From CAZIWX01 sp964543125 (GTDB taxonomy: Bacteria; Fidelibacterota; UBA8477), in NCBI GenBank assembly GCA_964543125.1, contig CAZIWX010000018.1, positions 1 to 31,146 of the forward strand: DNA of 31,146 nucleotides, read 5' to 3'. Each line of letters begins with the position of its first letter. Within the stretch, counting starts at the first letter, position 1. The notes below the pieces were generated by a model. It was not told the origin of the DNA and did no database searches. It worked only from the letters and a program-made list of their open reading frames with translations. Made by a program: the position numbers and the translations under genes. Below are positions 22,916 to 31,146 of this stretch, piece after piece.

Positions 22916-25900
22916 TTATTTGATGATAGTCAACTTGCGGACCTGTGTGAAAGCGTTCTTATCCGCGGTTAACCGCATGATATAGAGACCACTGGCCACA
23001 TTCTGACCAAAATCGTTGATACCATTCCATTGGATGGTCTTGTAACCGGCTGTCATATCCCGGTTAATCAGGGTTATGACCTTCTGACCCAGCAGGTTGT
23101 AGATCACCAACCGGACATTCGCGTCCCGTGGCAGAGCATACTTGATGGTCGTGCTGGCATTGAACGGGTTCGGATAATTCTGATCCAGTGCGAATTCCTT
23201 GGGCAGCCCAAGTTCATTATTCACACTTACGACAGATCCATGGAAATCCGCAATGTTGCGCGGCATCAATTGATAACCACTAAAGTAGGGTGAACTGCCA
23301 TCATACTGGCTGACTACGCCGGTTATTGACAGGTACTGATCAGTGGGTGCACCGGTGCCATCAATATCGGTATCGCGATCAATACGAACCTGGACCGTAT
23401 CCACACCATCGGTTATGTACACGGTGGCATGCGACCCTTGCGCGGGCCATTGGCCGGGATCAACCAGACTGACGCTGTCAATCTGAACCAGAACCCCTTC
23501 CAGTGCTTCACCAACATTATCCAGCAATTGACCGGCTGAAATCATCAACGGTTGCACCTCCGGTATATCGTTCGCAAGAATCGACCAGCCATCGGCAGCC
23601 ACGTTAGTGATCTCGGAAAGTCCGTTGTAGAAACCAACCGTACCGGTGATTTCGACATACTGGCCACGCGCCAGGTTTTCAGCGTTGTGAAAATCGCTAT
23701 CATAAACAGCCATTCCCACGGTGCTGTTCCAGGCTTGAATGTAAGCCGGTCCACCCAATTCGCTGGTGGTTGTAACATAACCACGGACGGTTACCACGGA
23801 ATCTCTGATCACCGGCTCACCAACCGCATTGTCGGCAGCAGTAGTGTACAGGGTGGTGATCAGATTAGCACCCGGCAAGGCGTAACGGCCGATGGTCGTT
23901 TCCGCGGTCGCAAAATCCGCGATGTACAGTACACCCAGCGCCGCGTCAAAAGCGATGCCCCGCGGGCTATTGGTGCCCGTTAGTTCGTAGACTTCGCGCG
24001 TGGCGTAGCCATTGGTGGGATTGTAGATATACACTCGATCATCACCAACCACATTGGTAGTGGAGCCAATGAGATAGAGGAAACCGTCGCTGTCAAACTT
24101 GACGCGTGAGATTTCTTCACCCGGTTTAAACGGACCGGGCAGATCATCAATCTGCAGGTAACTGCCATCGGTCTGGCGCACCAGTACATGCACCACGTTG
24201 GATAAAGCACCAACCAGGATATGGGAGCCATCCGGTGAAACGCCAAAATCTCGACCGACGGCGCCCCAGGCCATGGTGTCGGAGCGGATCAGTTCCAGGT
24301 TCGTGTCAAACTTGTTGATGACATTACCAACGACGTTACTCGTATAGAGATTTCCGTCATAATCGAAGCTGAAGACCGCGCTTCCGGATTGAGCGACGGC
24401 GCCGATCTGTTCACCCGTTTCATGGTTGAAACCGGCCACATAGCCACTTCCGGAAACCCAAACATTGCCAACCGGGTCAAGGCCCACATCGCGGCCATGA
24501 TTATTGGCATTGAGCCAGATCGTGTCGGCTCCAAGTACTACAAAGGGGATATTATCGATATGTGAATGAACCCCATCGGCATCCCAGGAGCGAATATTGG
24601 GAACCCAACCATAGTAGGAAATCGACCACAACTTGCTCTGGGCGTCAACGGCTAACCCTTGCCAGCCAGTGCCTTCTTCCGTGAACTCATCTACATAAGT
24701 GAACGGCCGTTCCGGAGCTGGCGCGGCCTGATCGACATTCACATCGAAGGTGACCGTATTGGATGTGTCAACCCCGTCGGTTACGAACAGACTGAAGGTA
24801 TACGTACCCATTGCGGTGGGACGGAAACCGGCGTTTCCGGATTGAAATACCTGGATCGGTATCGTATCGGGACCCATCCAGTGGAAGATCAAGGGATCAT
24901 TATCCGGATCGGAGCAGCCACTACCATCGAAGTTCACAAAGGCACTTACCTGGTTACTTCCGGGAATAGCGGGTGCTACGGCCACGGGCGGACTATTCTT
25001 GATCAATGTCAGATCAAGCGTCATATCATTATCTATCATAACCAGTGTATCAGCGGCTTTGTAGCCAAATAAATCGGCGTGGACCCAGTATTCACCCGTC
25101 ACAATACCGGGGATACTATAGGCGCCATTGTTATCGGCCACGCCATGCCAGTATTCCTCATAAGGAGTTACCACGACTTCCGCACCGGTGGGATCGCCGG
25201 CATCACTGGTTGAGATGGTACCCGAGAGCATATGAGTCGGAACCGTAGCCGGATTCGTCCAGGCCAAGCTATCCAGATAGATATGTTGATACACACCCGG
25301 TTCGAATGGCAGAATGCCCGAGATTTCTAAACCACCCATTTGTTGGGTAGCGAATCCATCCAATACAACGTGACCATACTGACCCAGAAAATCGGCTTGA
25401 TTCAGATCGACAACCATGGGCGCCGGGGTCAAACCATTGAGTCTTAGCAGGAGCGACGTTGGCGCCGTGCCATTGGACGACATAAACTTCACCCACAAAT
25501 CCAACTTGAAGTATTCACCGGGTTGAGCATTCAGACCACGCATGAATCCACTCTCGGCAAAGCCCAGATTGGATGCCAGATCCAAGGCCCCCGGGCTGCC
25601 CGCCAAGCCCATTGTATCATTGATACTCACGGTCATGTTGGCATCGTTTATAACGCCCCAATTCGGCACATCCGCAGCGGTTTCAAAGTCTTCCACGAAA
25701 GAAACCGGGAGGACCGTGAAATTAACGACAGCCGGAGCAGAAGTGTTCACGCCGTCATTTACCTCTAACTGGAAGGCATAGTCGCCCGTTTGCAGAGCCT
25801 GGAATTCCAGGTTGGGCTGAGTCAAATCCAAACCTTCGATGGTCGGACCAACGGTTTGAGTCCATAGAAATGTGATGGGATCGCCATCAATATCACCGGA

Positions 25901-28900
25901 ACGCTCACCCAGCAGGTTGACCATATTCCCAAAGATGACTTCCGGGCCCGGTTTCACGGCAATTCGCGCACCCGGTACCCGGTTACCCGGCTCTCCGGTT
26001 GTATCAAACAGATAACCACGATAGGTTCCCTGGGGGTAAGCCGGTTCAACGCCATTGTTACCGGTAGGACCAACCCCCCAAGCGATATTAAAGCCATCTA
26101 CGACATCCATGGTGTAGGGTCGTGCGTAACTATACAGGTAATGGGTACTGTCATTTAATTGAATCGAGTAAGCAATTTCACCACTGGTCAAATCCAGGGC
26201 GCCAATAAAGGTGTCATAGTAGGTGACCGTATCGTTTGGCTGAATACTGTACATGACATACATCTTGTTGGGGTCTGCGCCCGGGCGTATAGCCTGAGCC
26301 CGATGGAGGTCGGCATTCGTGTAGAACGGCACATTCTCATAGCCGCTGCCGTTGTCAACCCACTTGGAAATGCTGTCAGAGAAGCCAACCGTATAGATGG
26401 CATCATCGTAAACGGCAATCGAAGCGTTATCACCGGAGTTGAATAGCGTGGTTGCTGTCCACGTATCAGTCGATGGTGTAATCTTTACAATTTCACCGCC
26501 GTTACCCATGAGATACACTTCGGTATTATCGCCGGCTCCCCGTACAGACAAACCGCGGGAAGAGCCGCTGTGGGTATAGATGGGTTCCGGGTTGGAACCA
26601 TAGGCATCAAAACGCCAGACACTGTTGCCGGAGCTGTAGGTGGCCAGGTAGAGCAGGCCATCATCGGCCATGTCCAAACCGTAAGGTCCCAGCCAACCAT
26701 CGATACCGGCCCAAATGAGCGTATCATCCGGTGTCCCGGTTACATTACCAGGAGCAAAATAATGAATCCCTCTGGGACTTGTATTGCTCATGAAAACCGC
26801 ACCGGTAGCCGGATCAATTGCCGCACCACGGATACTGCCACTGTATTCGGCAACATACTGCGGAACGATGAAATCGGCATTCACGGAAACCAGCACCTCA
26901 TCGGTATGGCCATATTCCGGACCCGTGTCAACCGACAACTGGAAGACATAGTCACCCGCCTCGGTCGGCGTGAAAGTGGCGTGCAAATCAGCCGGATCAC
27001 TCAAAGCAACAGCGGGACCCGAAATCTGTGTCCACACCGCCGTGTTACCGGCTTGAGCATTCTGAATTGATCCGTTCAAGGTCACTGCACTATTGATCAG
27101 TACGAACTGGTCACTACCGGCATTGGCCAGCGGTGGATATGTGCCCTGATCAACCGTAAAGTTGTCATAGATGATCCGGCCGTTGGCGCCATTGTAAACA
27201 AAAACACCCGGATAACCGGCATCCAGAAATGGTGCGTCGTCATGCGCCGGACAACCCGGCAGCATTTGGCCATCCAGGAAAGCAAAGAAATCGTTGCCGA
27301 TGACTTTCACCTTCAGATTGTGCCAACCGGTTTCGATGGTTTCAAAATCCACACCCGGGCTCCAGATGGCGACGGTATGCCAACTTCCGTTATAACCTTG
27401 CAATTTCAGTTGACCGTTGTTGCTGCTGGAGGAATTCCGGTAAACAAAACGGTAGTATATCAAATCGCTGGCGGTTGATTTAGCGGAAAGTCCCTGATAT
27501 AAGGGCGCATCCGCGTCAGCCGGTCCGACTAGAAAAACATCGGCGGAAACCGACCAGTCAGCTCCCAGGACATTGTCGAGATAAGCAATCCCGGTATAGC
27601 CTGCATCGGTATAGACACCAACAGCGCTACCCCAGCCGGATGCGGTGGAGTCAGCAATTTCCAGTGTGCCATCACCCGCGGCCCCGTTAAAAGCCCAGTT
27701 CAGGTCAAAAATGCTATCGGTGAAAGTTTCCACCAATGGCCAGGTAAAAGCCTGCTGGACATCAACCGAGTTATCGGCGTCATGGAAGGTAAAAGTGTAA
27801 TCACCATCCTGGGTCGGTGTAAATGAATAGTTGTTGCCGGCACTACCAATACCACCGTCCCCATAAGCAGCGGTCCAACTATGCATCACGGTATACTTAT
27901 AGCCGTAGCTTGTCCCGGCAACGAGGGGGAAGGTACCCGTCCAGGTATCACCTACCCGGGTCAGGTTATCAGCGGCATTATTAAAGCTATTCATATCTCC
28001 GGCCAGAGAGATGACCCAATCATTGTAACCGGTATCGCTGGGATCGACCACACAAAGGTCGCTGCTCACTGGATCCGTCGTGTTAACAGTGATGGCGGCA
28101 CCATCTTCCAGCCAGGAATTGCCGTCGTTTTCGGAACCGGTCCACCAACTGTAAGTGGTGCCGTCAGCTACCAGAGAGACCACTCCCTCGAAGATACCGT
28201 CCCCGTCGGGGTCGGTCAGTTCGACCATGGGACCGGACCAGTTGCTGTCATAAACACCATCCGCATCCCAGGAACCATTGGCCCAGAAGGAACGATACTG
28301 GGCATCGCCACCGATCTGAGCTTTCAGGGTAACATCGGCATACGGGATAACTGAAATTTCTGAGAACGAAGAAATATCGTCCACATAAATAACTGCATCG
28401 GTATTAGAAGACGATTCAAAATGCAGCCCTGTCAAGGTCACATTGTCAGATGAACTGAATGATCCGTCCGAATTCGCAAATGAAGTATAAGTATCCCGTA
28501 GTGGATCAAATGAAATAAACTGCCAAGCGTCATCTGCACTGAGATAGAACCAAGGTCCACCTTCGTAATGGTTGTCGCCACCGGTTCCCGTATCTTTCAG
28601 GATCATGCGTACGCGAACATCGCTGTTGGTGCCTTTGACCCACATGCCAACGCGTTCTCCAACCGGAATTTGTGAAGGAGAAGGATTGTAAACGCGGGCA
28701 TACCAGCCCTCAGTGGCATCCACACTCGCAATTAGATCCAACTTACCGGAACTCGCACCGCTATAGGCGGCTTCGGTGGAAGCAGTTAAGGTGGAAGATG
28801 CCTCTAAACCGGTCGTTGAGCCAGACCCGTTCGGATCCCACCACGTCCCGGTATCGGTCTCAAAATCGTTGTAGACGATTTGTGATTCAGCCGGATATTC

Positions 28901-30820
28901 AGAAATATCATCTACGTAAACCACAACCGTGTCATTGGTGGCGGATTGAAATTGCAGACTGGTTACACCCACGTAATCAGTCGAAGCAAATGAACCGTCG
29001 GAGTTGACAAATGCGGTGTACACATCATTGGTGAAATCAAACGCCACAAACTGCCAGTCGCCCGGTGTTCCATTCAGGTCATACCACGGACCGCCTTCGT
29101 AGTGATTATCACCACCGGCACCGATATCCTTGGCCATAAAACGGAATTGAATACCCGGAGTCATGGACATGACCCACATGCCGATTCGATTATGGGGCAA
29201 CGCATGGTGGGGTGACGGATCATATACCCGGGCAAACCAGCCCGGAGTGGCATCGTCGGTTGCATTGAAGGTTATTTTTCCACTCTTGGTCCCGGTGTGA
29301 GCATAATCCCCCGACTGTGCGAAGGACGATGTGGTTTCCAAGCCCGAAGTCGAACCTGAACCGGTCGGCGCCCAGAACGATCCAACGCCCGATTCAAAAT
29401 CAAGGTAGACATATTCATCGGGTGGTATCGGCGGATTGCCTTGAGTTATATCAGCGAGACTTCTCGGCTGAACCTGGACCGCATTGTAATCACTTACAAT
29501 GCCGATTAATTGTTGTAGCGGCCAATACGGTTCGGTTGAGCCTCCAATATCCGTATCTGAATCGATACGTAGAATAAAATCACCGGTACCATCATTTACG
29601 GTAATATTTCCGCTTGAGGTTGGCCATGAACCACTTACCCAAGCCACATTCGTCATTACAACCAACTGACCTTCATAAGCTTCACCGTCCAAATCGGCTG
29701 AGGTTACCGCAGCCGGGGTGGGCAAGGCGTTACCTGAGTTCAGAATTCCTGAGTAGGACAGTGAACCCAGTTCAAGCAAGTCATGGTAAGAGCTGAGCGT
29801 ACCAACCAACAGCACTGAATCACCTGCGGCTACATTGCCGAAAGTTGTGTAATCGTAAACCGCCAAACCAGCGGTGGCATCCTGAATATAAAAAGGATTG
29901 CCCATTTCAGTAGCAGTCACAATTCCCTTGACCACTACTTCATTACCCGCACCTAATAATCGGGCATCTGCAATACTGATTGGATTTAACACCCAAATTG
30001 TAACTGCCGTCGTTGCCGTTCCGGTATCACCGGCATCATCCGTGACCGTCAAGGTAAATTCGAATGTCACCGTAGTATCCGTAGCCGGGGCAGTAAAAGT
30101 CACGGTCGCCTGGTCAGTAGCACTCAATGTCACGGTCGGTCCCAGTGTCTGGACCCAACTGTAAGAGACGATGGAACCGTCAGAATCGGAACTGCCGGAA
30201 CCATCCAAAGTTACCAGATCGCCGGAATTAACATCCTGATCGGCACCGGCATCAGCAACCGGTGGGACATTGGCCCCCGGTGAATAGGTATGGCTGCCCG
30301 GAGTACAATTAGCAGTTGTGCCTGCTAATAAAGCCCACTGGGAGATGTCGAATGTGGTTGTCCCGGTTCCGATGTTGCTGTTGCGGGAGGCCACCTGATC
30401 GGTATACTCCCAGGCTTCACCGGTCCCATCAACACCAATGACACCGTAAACATCTATCCCCCCGCTACCATCAGCGAGTTCGTAGACATCATCACCATTG
30501 CCACTGATGCTGGTATTAAACATGTTGGCAATCCCGGCCCCCCATTGAGCCTCAAACGCGGTCTGATCATGTGCCACGACAAAGGTCCCGCCGGCCGAAA
30601 TTGTACCGGTCAGCGCAATTGCAGTGGGACTGGTTCCGCCATTGGAGTACTTATTGATCGACCAACCGGACAGATCCACATCGGTCGTTCCCGAATTGTA
30701 TAACTCAACAAATCGCGCATTGTAATCAGCTGCGTGATCTGCTACTTCACTGATAAACACATCGCCAAACGCATATGTCATCAGCGAAAAAGCCCATAAA
30801 GCAACAATGATCCTTTTCAT
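22916..30820 (-). CDS. Giant multidomain secreted/cell-surface protein with type IX sorting domain
   Basis: A 2634-residue protein with a signal peptide (residues 1-19, cleavage near YAFG) and no transmembrane segment. Approximate order by nucleotide: lamin-tail domain (30275-30765, FVELYNSGTTDVDLSGWSI); PKD (29990-30270); OB-fold-like domain (29430-29985); two tandem jelly-roll modules (28890-29425, 28360-28885); a starch-binding-like sandwich (27755-28360); a LamG-like module (27145-27755); PKD; a beta-propeller (26000-26875); PKD; another jelly roll (25255-25715); a carboxypeptidase-regulatory-like domain (25005-25250); PKD; a second beta-propeller (23870-24725); a second OB-like domain (23240-23865); and the C-terminal sorting domain (22916-23225, DQNYPNPFN, VIYNLLGQKV, TIQWNG). 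No catalytic domain is recognised, so an adhesive, glycan-binding or structural role is inferred. AGGAGG lies 5 bases before the ATG. Confidence 0.9.
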   Translation of the reverse strand: MKRIIVALWAFSLMTYAFGDVFISEVADHAADYNARFVELYNSGTTDVDLSGWSINKYSNGGTSPTAIALTGTISAGGTFVVAHDQTAFEAQWGAGIANMFNTSISGNGDDVYELADGSGGIDVYGVIGVDGTGEAWEYTDQVASRNSNIGTGTTTFDISQWALLAGTTANCTPGSHTYSPGANVPPVADAGADQDVNSGDLVTLDGSGSSDSDGSIVSYSWVQTLGPTVTLSATDQATVTFTAPATDTTVTFEFTLTVTDDAGDTGTATTAVTIWVLNPISIADARLLGAGNEVVVKGIVTATEMGNPFYIQDATAGLAVYDYTTFGNVAAGDSVLLVGTLSSYHDLLELGSLSYSGILNSGNALPTPAAVTSADLDGEAYEGQLVVMTNVAWVSGSWPTSSGNITVNDGTGDFILRIDSDTDIGGSTEPYWPLQQLIGIVSDYNAVQVQPRSLADITQGNPPIPPDEYVYLDFESGVGSFWAPTGSGSTSGLETTSSFAQSGDYAHTGTKSGKITFNATDDATPGWFARVYDPSPHHALPHNRIGMWVMSMTPGIQFRFMAKDIGAGGDNHYEGGPWYDLNGTPGDWQFVAFDFTNDVYTAFVNSDGSFASTDYVGVTSLQFQSATNDTVVVYVDDISEYPAESQIVYNDFETDTGTWWDPNGSGSTTGLEASSTLTASTEAAYSGASSGKLDLIASVDATEGWYARVYNPSPSQIPVGERVGMWVKGTNSDVRVRMILKDTGTGGDNHYEGGPWFYLSADDAWQFISFDPLRDTYTSFANSDGSFSSSDNVTLTGLHFESSSNTDAVIYVDDISSFSEISVIPYADVTLKAQIGGDAQYRSFWANGSWDADGVYDSNWSGPMVELTDPDGDGIFEGVVSLVADGTTYSWWTGSENDGNSWLEDGAAITVNTTDPVSSDLCVVDPSDTGYNDWVISLAGDMNSFNNAADNLTRVGDTWTGTFPLVAGTSYGYKYTVMHSWTAAYGDGGIGSAGNNYSFTPTQDGDYTFTFHDADNSVDVQQAFTWPLVETFTDSIFDLNWAFNGAAGDGTLEIADSTASGWGSAVGVYTDAGYTGIAYLDNVLGADWSVSADVFLVGPADADAPLYQGLSAKSTASDLIYYRFVYRNSSSSNNGQLKLQGYNGSWHTVAIWSPGVDFETIETGWHNLKVKVIGNDFFAFLDGQMLPGCPAHDDAPFLDAGYPGVFVYNGANGRIIYDNFTVDQGTYPPLANAGSDQFVLINSAVTLNGSIQNAQAGNTAVWTQISGPAVALSDPADLHATFTPTEAGDYVFQLSVDTGPEYGHTDEVLVSVNADFIVPQYVAEYSGSIRGAAIDPATGAVFMSNTSPRGIHYFAPGNVTGTPDDTLIWAGIDGWLGPYGLDMADDGLLYLATYSSGNSVWRFDAYGSNPEPIYTHSGSSRGLSVRGAGDNTEVYLMGNGGEIVKITPSTDTWTATTLFNSGDNASIAVYDDAIYTVGFSDSISKWVDNGSGYENVPFYTNADLHRAQAIRPGADPNKMYVMYSIQPNDTVTYYDTFIGALDLTSGEIAYSIQLNDSTHYLYSYARPYTMDVVDGFNIAWGVGPTGNNGVEPAYPQGTYRGYLFDTTGEPGNRVPGARIAVKPGPEVIFGNMVNLLGERSGDIDGDPITFLWTQTVGPTIEGLDLTQPNLEFQALQTGDYAFQLEVNDGVNTSAPAVVNFTVLPVSFVEDFETAADVPNWGVINDANMTVSINDTMGLAGSPGALDLASNLGFAESGFMRGLNAQPGEYFKLDLWVKFMSSNGTAPTSLLLRLNGLTPAPMVVDLNQADFLGQYGHVVLDGFATQQMGGLEISGILPFEPGVYQHIYLDSLAWTNPATVPTHMLSGTISTSDAGDPTGAEVVVTPYEEYWHGVADNNGAYSIPGIVTGEYWVHADLFGYKAADTLVMIDNDMTLDLTLIKNSPPVAVAPAIPGSNQVSAFVNFDGSGCSDPDNDPLIFHWMGPDTIPIQVFQSGNAGFRPTAMGTYTFSLFVTDGVDTSNTVTFDVNVDQAAPAPERPFTYVDEFTEEGTGWQGLAVDAQSKLWSISYYGWVPNIRSWDADGVHSHIDNIPFVVLGADTIWLNANNHGRDVGLDPVGNVWVSGSGYVAGFNHETGEQIGAVAQSGSAVFSFDYDGNLYTSNVVGNVINKFDTNLELIRSDTMAWGAVGRDFGVSPDGSHILVGALSNVVHVLVRQTDGSYLQIDDLPGPFKPGEEISRVKFDSDGFLYLIGSTTNVVGDDRVYIYNPTNGYATREVYELTGTNSPRGIAFDAALGVLYIADFATAETTIGRYALPGANLITTLYTTAADNAVGEPVIRDSVVTVRGYVTTTSELGGPAYIQAWNSTVGMAVYDSDFHNAENLARGQYVEITGTVGFYNGLSEITNVAADGWSILANDIPEVQPLMISAGQLLDNVGEALEGVLVQIDSVSLVDPGQWPAQGSHATVYITDGVDTVQVRIDRDTDIDGTGAPTDQYLSITGVVSQYDGSSPYFSGYQLMPRNIADFHGSVVSVNNELGLPKEFALDQNYPNPFNASTTIKYALPRDANVRLVIYNLLGQKVITLINRDMTAGYKTIQWNGINDFGQNVASGLYIMRLTADKNAFTQVRKLTIIK

Positions 30821-30871
30821 GTCTCCCTCCTAAATGGAAGTGTTTGCATTAGAAATTTACCCCAAATACCT

Positions 30872-30894
30872 AAGTTCGTTGATATCAAGAACTT
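30872..30894. promoter_or_regulatory. Palindromic element in the leader of the giant gene
   Basis: AAGTTC (30872-30877) and GAACTT (30889-30894) flank a perfect palindrome TTGATATCAA (30879-30888), with only one extra G at 30878. The whole forms a near-perfect 22-base dyad. It lies about 52 bases upstream of the start codon and within the predicted transcript, so it could be a repressor operator or an RNA hairpin. It is not followed by a T-run, so it is not a terminator. Confidence 0.55.
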
Positions 30895-30962
30895 ACGGTA
30901 GTTTTCCGGTCATTTATCAAAAAATATGTCTTTTGATTTCCCATTTGTCCCAGTATAAACGG

Positions 30963-30991
30963 AGTATACGGAGTCGGAAAATCCGTGTCAA
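30963..30991 (-). promoter_or_regulatory. Sigma-70 promoter of the giant secreted protein
   Basis: On the minus strand TTGACA (30991-30986) is a perfect -35 box, followed by a 17-base spacer and TATACT (30968-30963). The expected start near 30956 gives a leader of about 135 bases that contains the palindrome at 30872-30894. Confidence 0.82.
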
Positions 30992-31146
30992 GCACTAACA
31001 GTCGATTATGGGGGATAGTTAATATATTTATACAAACGCACTCCCGCTTGCAGATTGTCCGTTTGGCGCCTACTTTTCATAAAATTCTTGCGGCGGTGGG
31101 AGTCGAAGCCATGTCGATTAAAAGTTTCAATTCTAATGTTTACAGT

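Larger units (their letters stand above)
30821..31146. other. Leader and promoter region of the giant gene
   Basis: This 326-base stretch holds the ribosome binding site, the palindromic leader element (30872-30894) and the promoter (30963-30991) of the giant secreted protein. The remainder (about 31006-31146) contains an open minus-strand frame of 46 codons running in from the window edge, which is too short and featureless to call. Confidence 0.5.

Noticed and set aside
22916..30820. Many long plus-strand ORFs antisense to the giant gene (up to 166 codons)
   Set aside because: They are rich in unusual residues, lack ribosome binding sites and mirror the codon bias of the sense frame; they are shadows.
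30879..30888. FNR/CRP-type binding site
   Set aside because: TTGATATCAA lacks the 4-base spacer of the TTGATnnnnATCAA consensus, so linking it to the Crp-type regulator here is not justified.
31085..31125. Minus-strand sequence resembling the 3' end of a tmRNA or tRNA (TTCGACT loop followed by CCCACCGCC)
   Set aside because: The T-stem does not pair: the position that must be G-C is C-C and the outer pair is A-C. No CCA or terminator follows and the 5' half lies outside the window.
31006..31146. Open minus-strand frame of 46 codons entering from the window edge
   Set aside because: No recognised motif and too short to exclude chance; the giant gene's promoter begins 15 bases after its stop. 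It could be the end of an outside gene but cannot be supported.
31111..31146. Possible plus-strand start (ATG at 31111 with GGTGGGAG upstream)
   Set aside because: Only 12 codons are visible, with no family signal, and it conflicts with the minus-strand frame noted above.

Overview
The window looks like a chromosomal segment of an uncultivated bacterium of the FCB group, most likely a Marinimicrobia (Neomarinimicrobiota)-type lineage. The main pointer is the C-terminal sorting domain of a 2634-residue secreted protein at the right end: a YPNPFN motif, the stretch AGYKTIQWNG, and a basic tail. This domain is typical of cargo of the type IX secretion system. The taxon is an inference. Almost all genes lie on the minus strand. 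Ordinary ATG starts with AGGAG-type ribosome binding sites are common, and three near-consensus sigma-70 promoters (TTGACA/T, 17-base spacer, TATATT or TATACT) can be read. I see no mobile element, CRISPR array, phage gene or rRNA.

Left edge (1-1500). A PrdB/GrdB-like reductase subunit appears to stop at a TGA, but the reading frame continues after it into the family's conserved redox motif. A hairpin fitting the bacterial SECIS consensus follows the TGA. I read this as a selenoprotein with an in-frame selenocysteine codon, cut by the window edge. Next to it are a 48-codon unassigned coding remnant and a small two-helix membrane protein whose C-terminal tail lies in another frame, followed by a terminator.

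Region 1597-7457 holds gpsA (glycerol-3-phosphate dehydrogenase), a long-chain acyl-CoA synthetase, a tRNA-Leu(CAA) with its own promoter on the plus strand, an unknown small ORF, and comEC (DNA uptake channel). Region 7703-13548 holds polA, an alpha/beta hydrolase overlapping a type II pantothenate kinase, and rimO. Between rimO and ftsY lies a GxxExxY-family gene broken into several frames.

Region 14007-18671 is a tightly packed minus-strand cluster for membrane and export functions: tatC, a long-chain polyprenyl diphosphate synthase, two ECF-type ABC ATPases, a PgsA-like phosphatidyltransferase and ftsY. Several start and stop codons overlap. Region 18782-21446 is a second cluster: a DUF2953-like protein, a GerW/YtfJ-family protein, a Crp/Fnr-type regulator and the MeaB GTPase.

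Region 21622-30820 has rpsT (ribosomal protein S20) alone on the plus strand with a clear promoter and terminator, then a secreted protein with a FlgT-like C-terminal region. The last gene is the very large modular secreted protein, which has its own promoter, a palindromic 5' leader element and a perfect 13-bp terminator hairpin. The most notable observations are the recoded TGA with its SECIS-like hairpin, the architecture and internal duplications of the large surface protein, the leader palindrome, and the H-loop substitution in one ECF-type ATPase.
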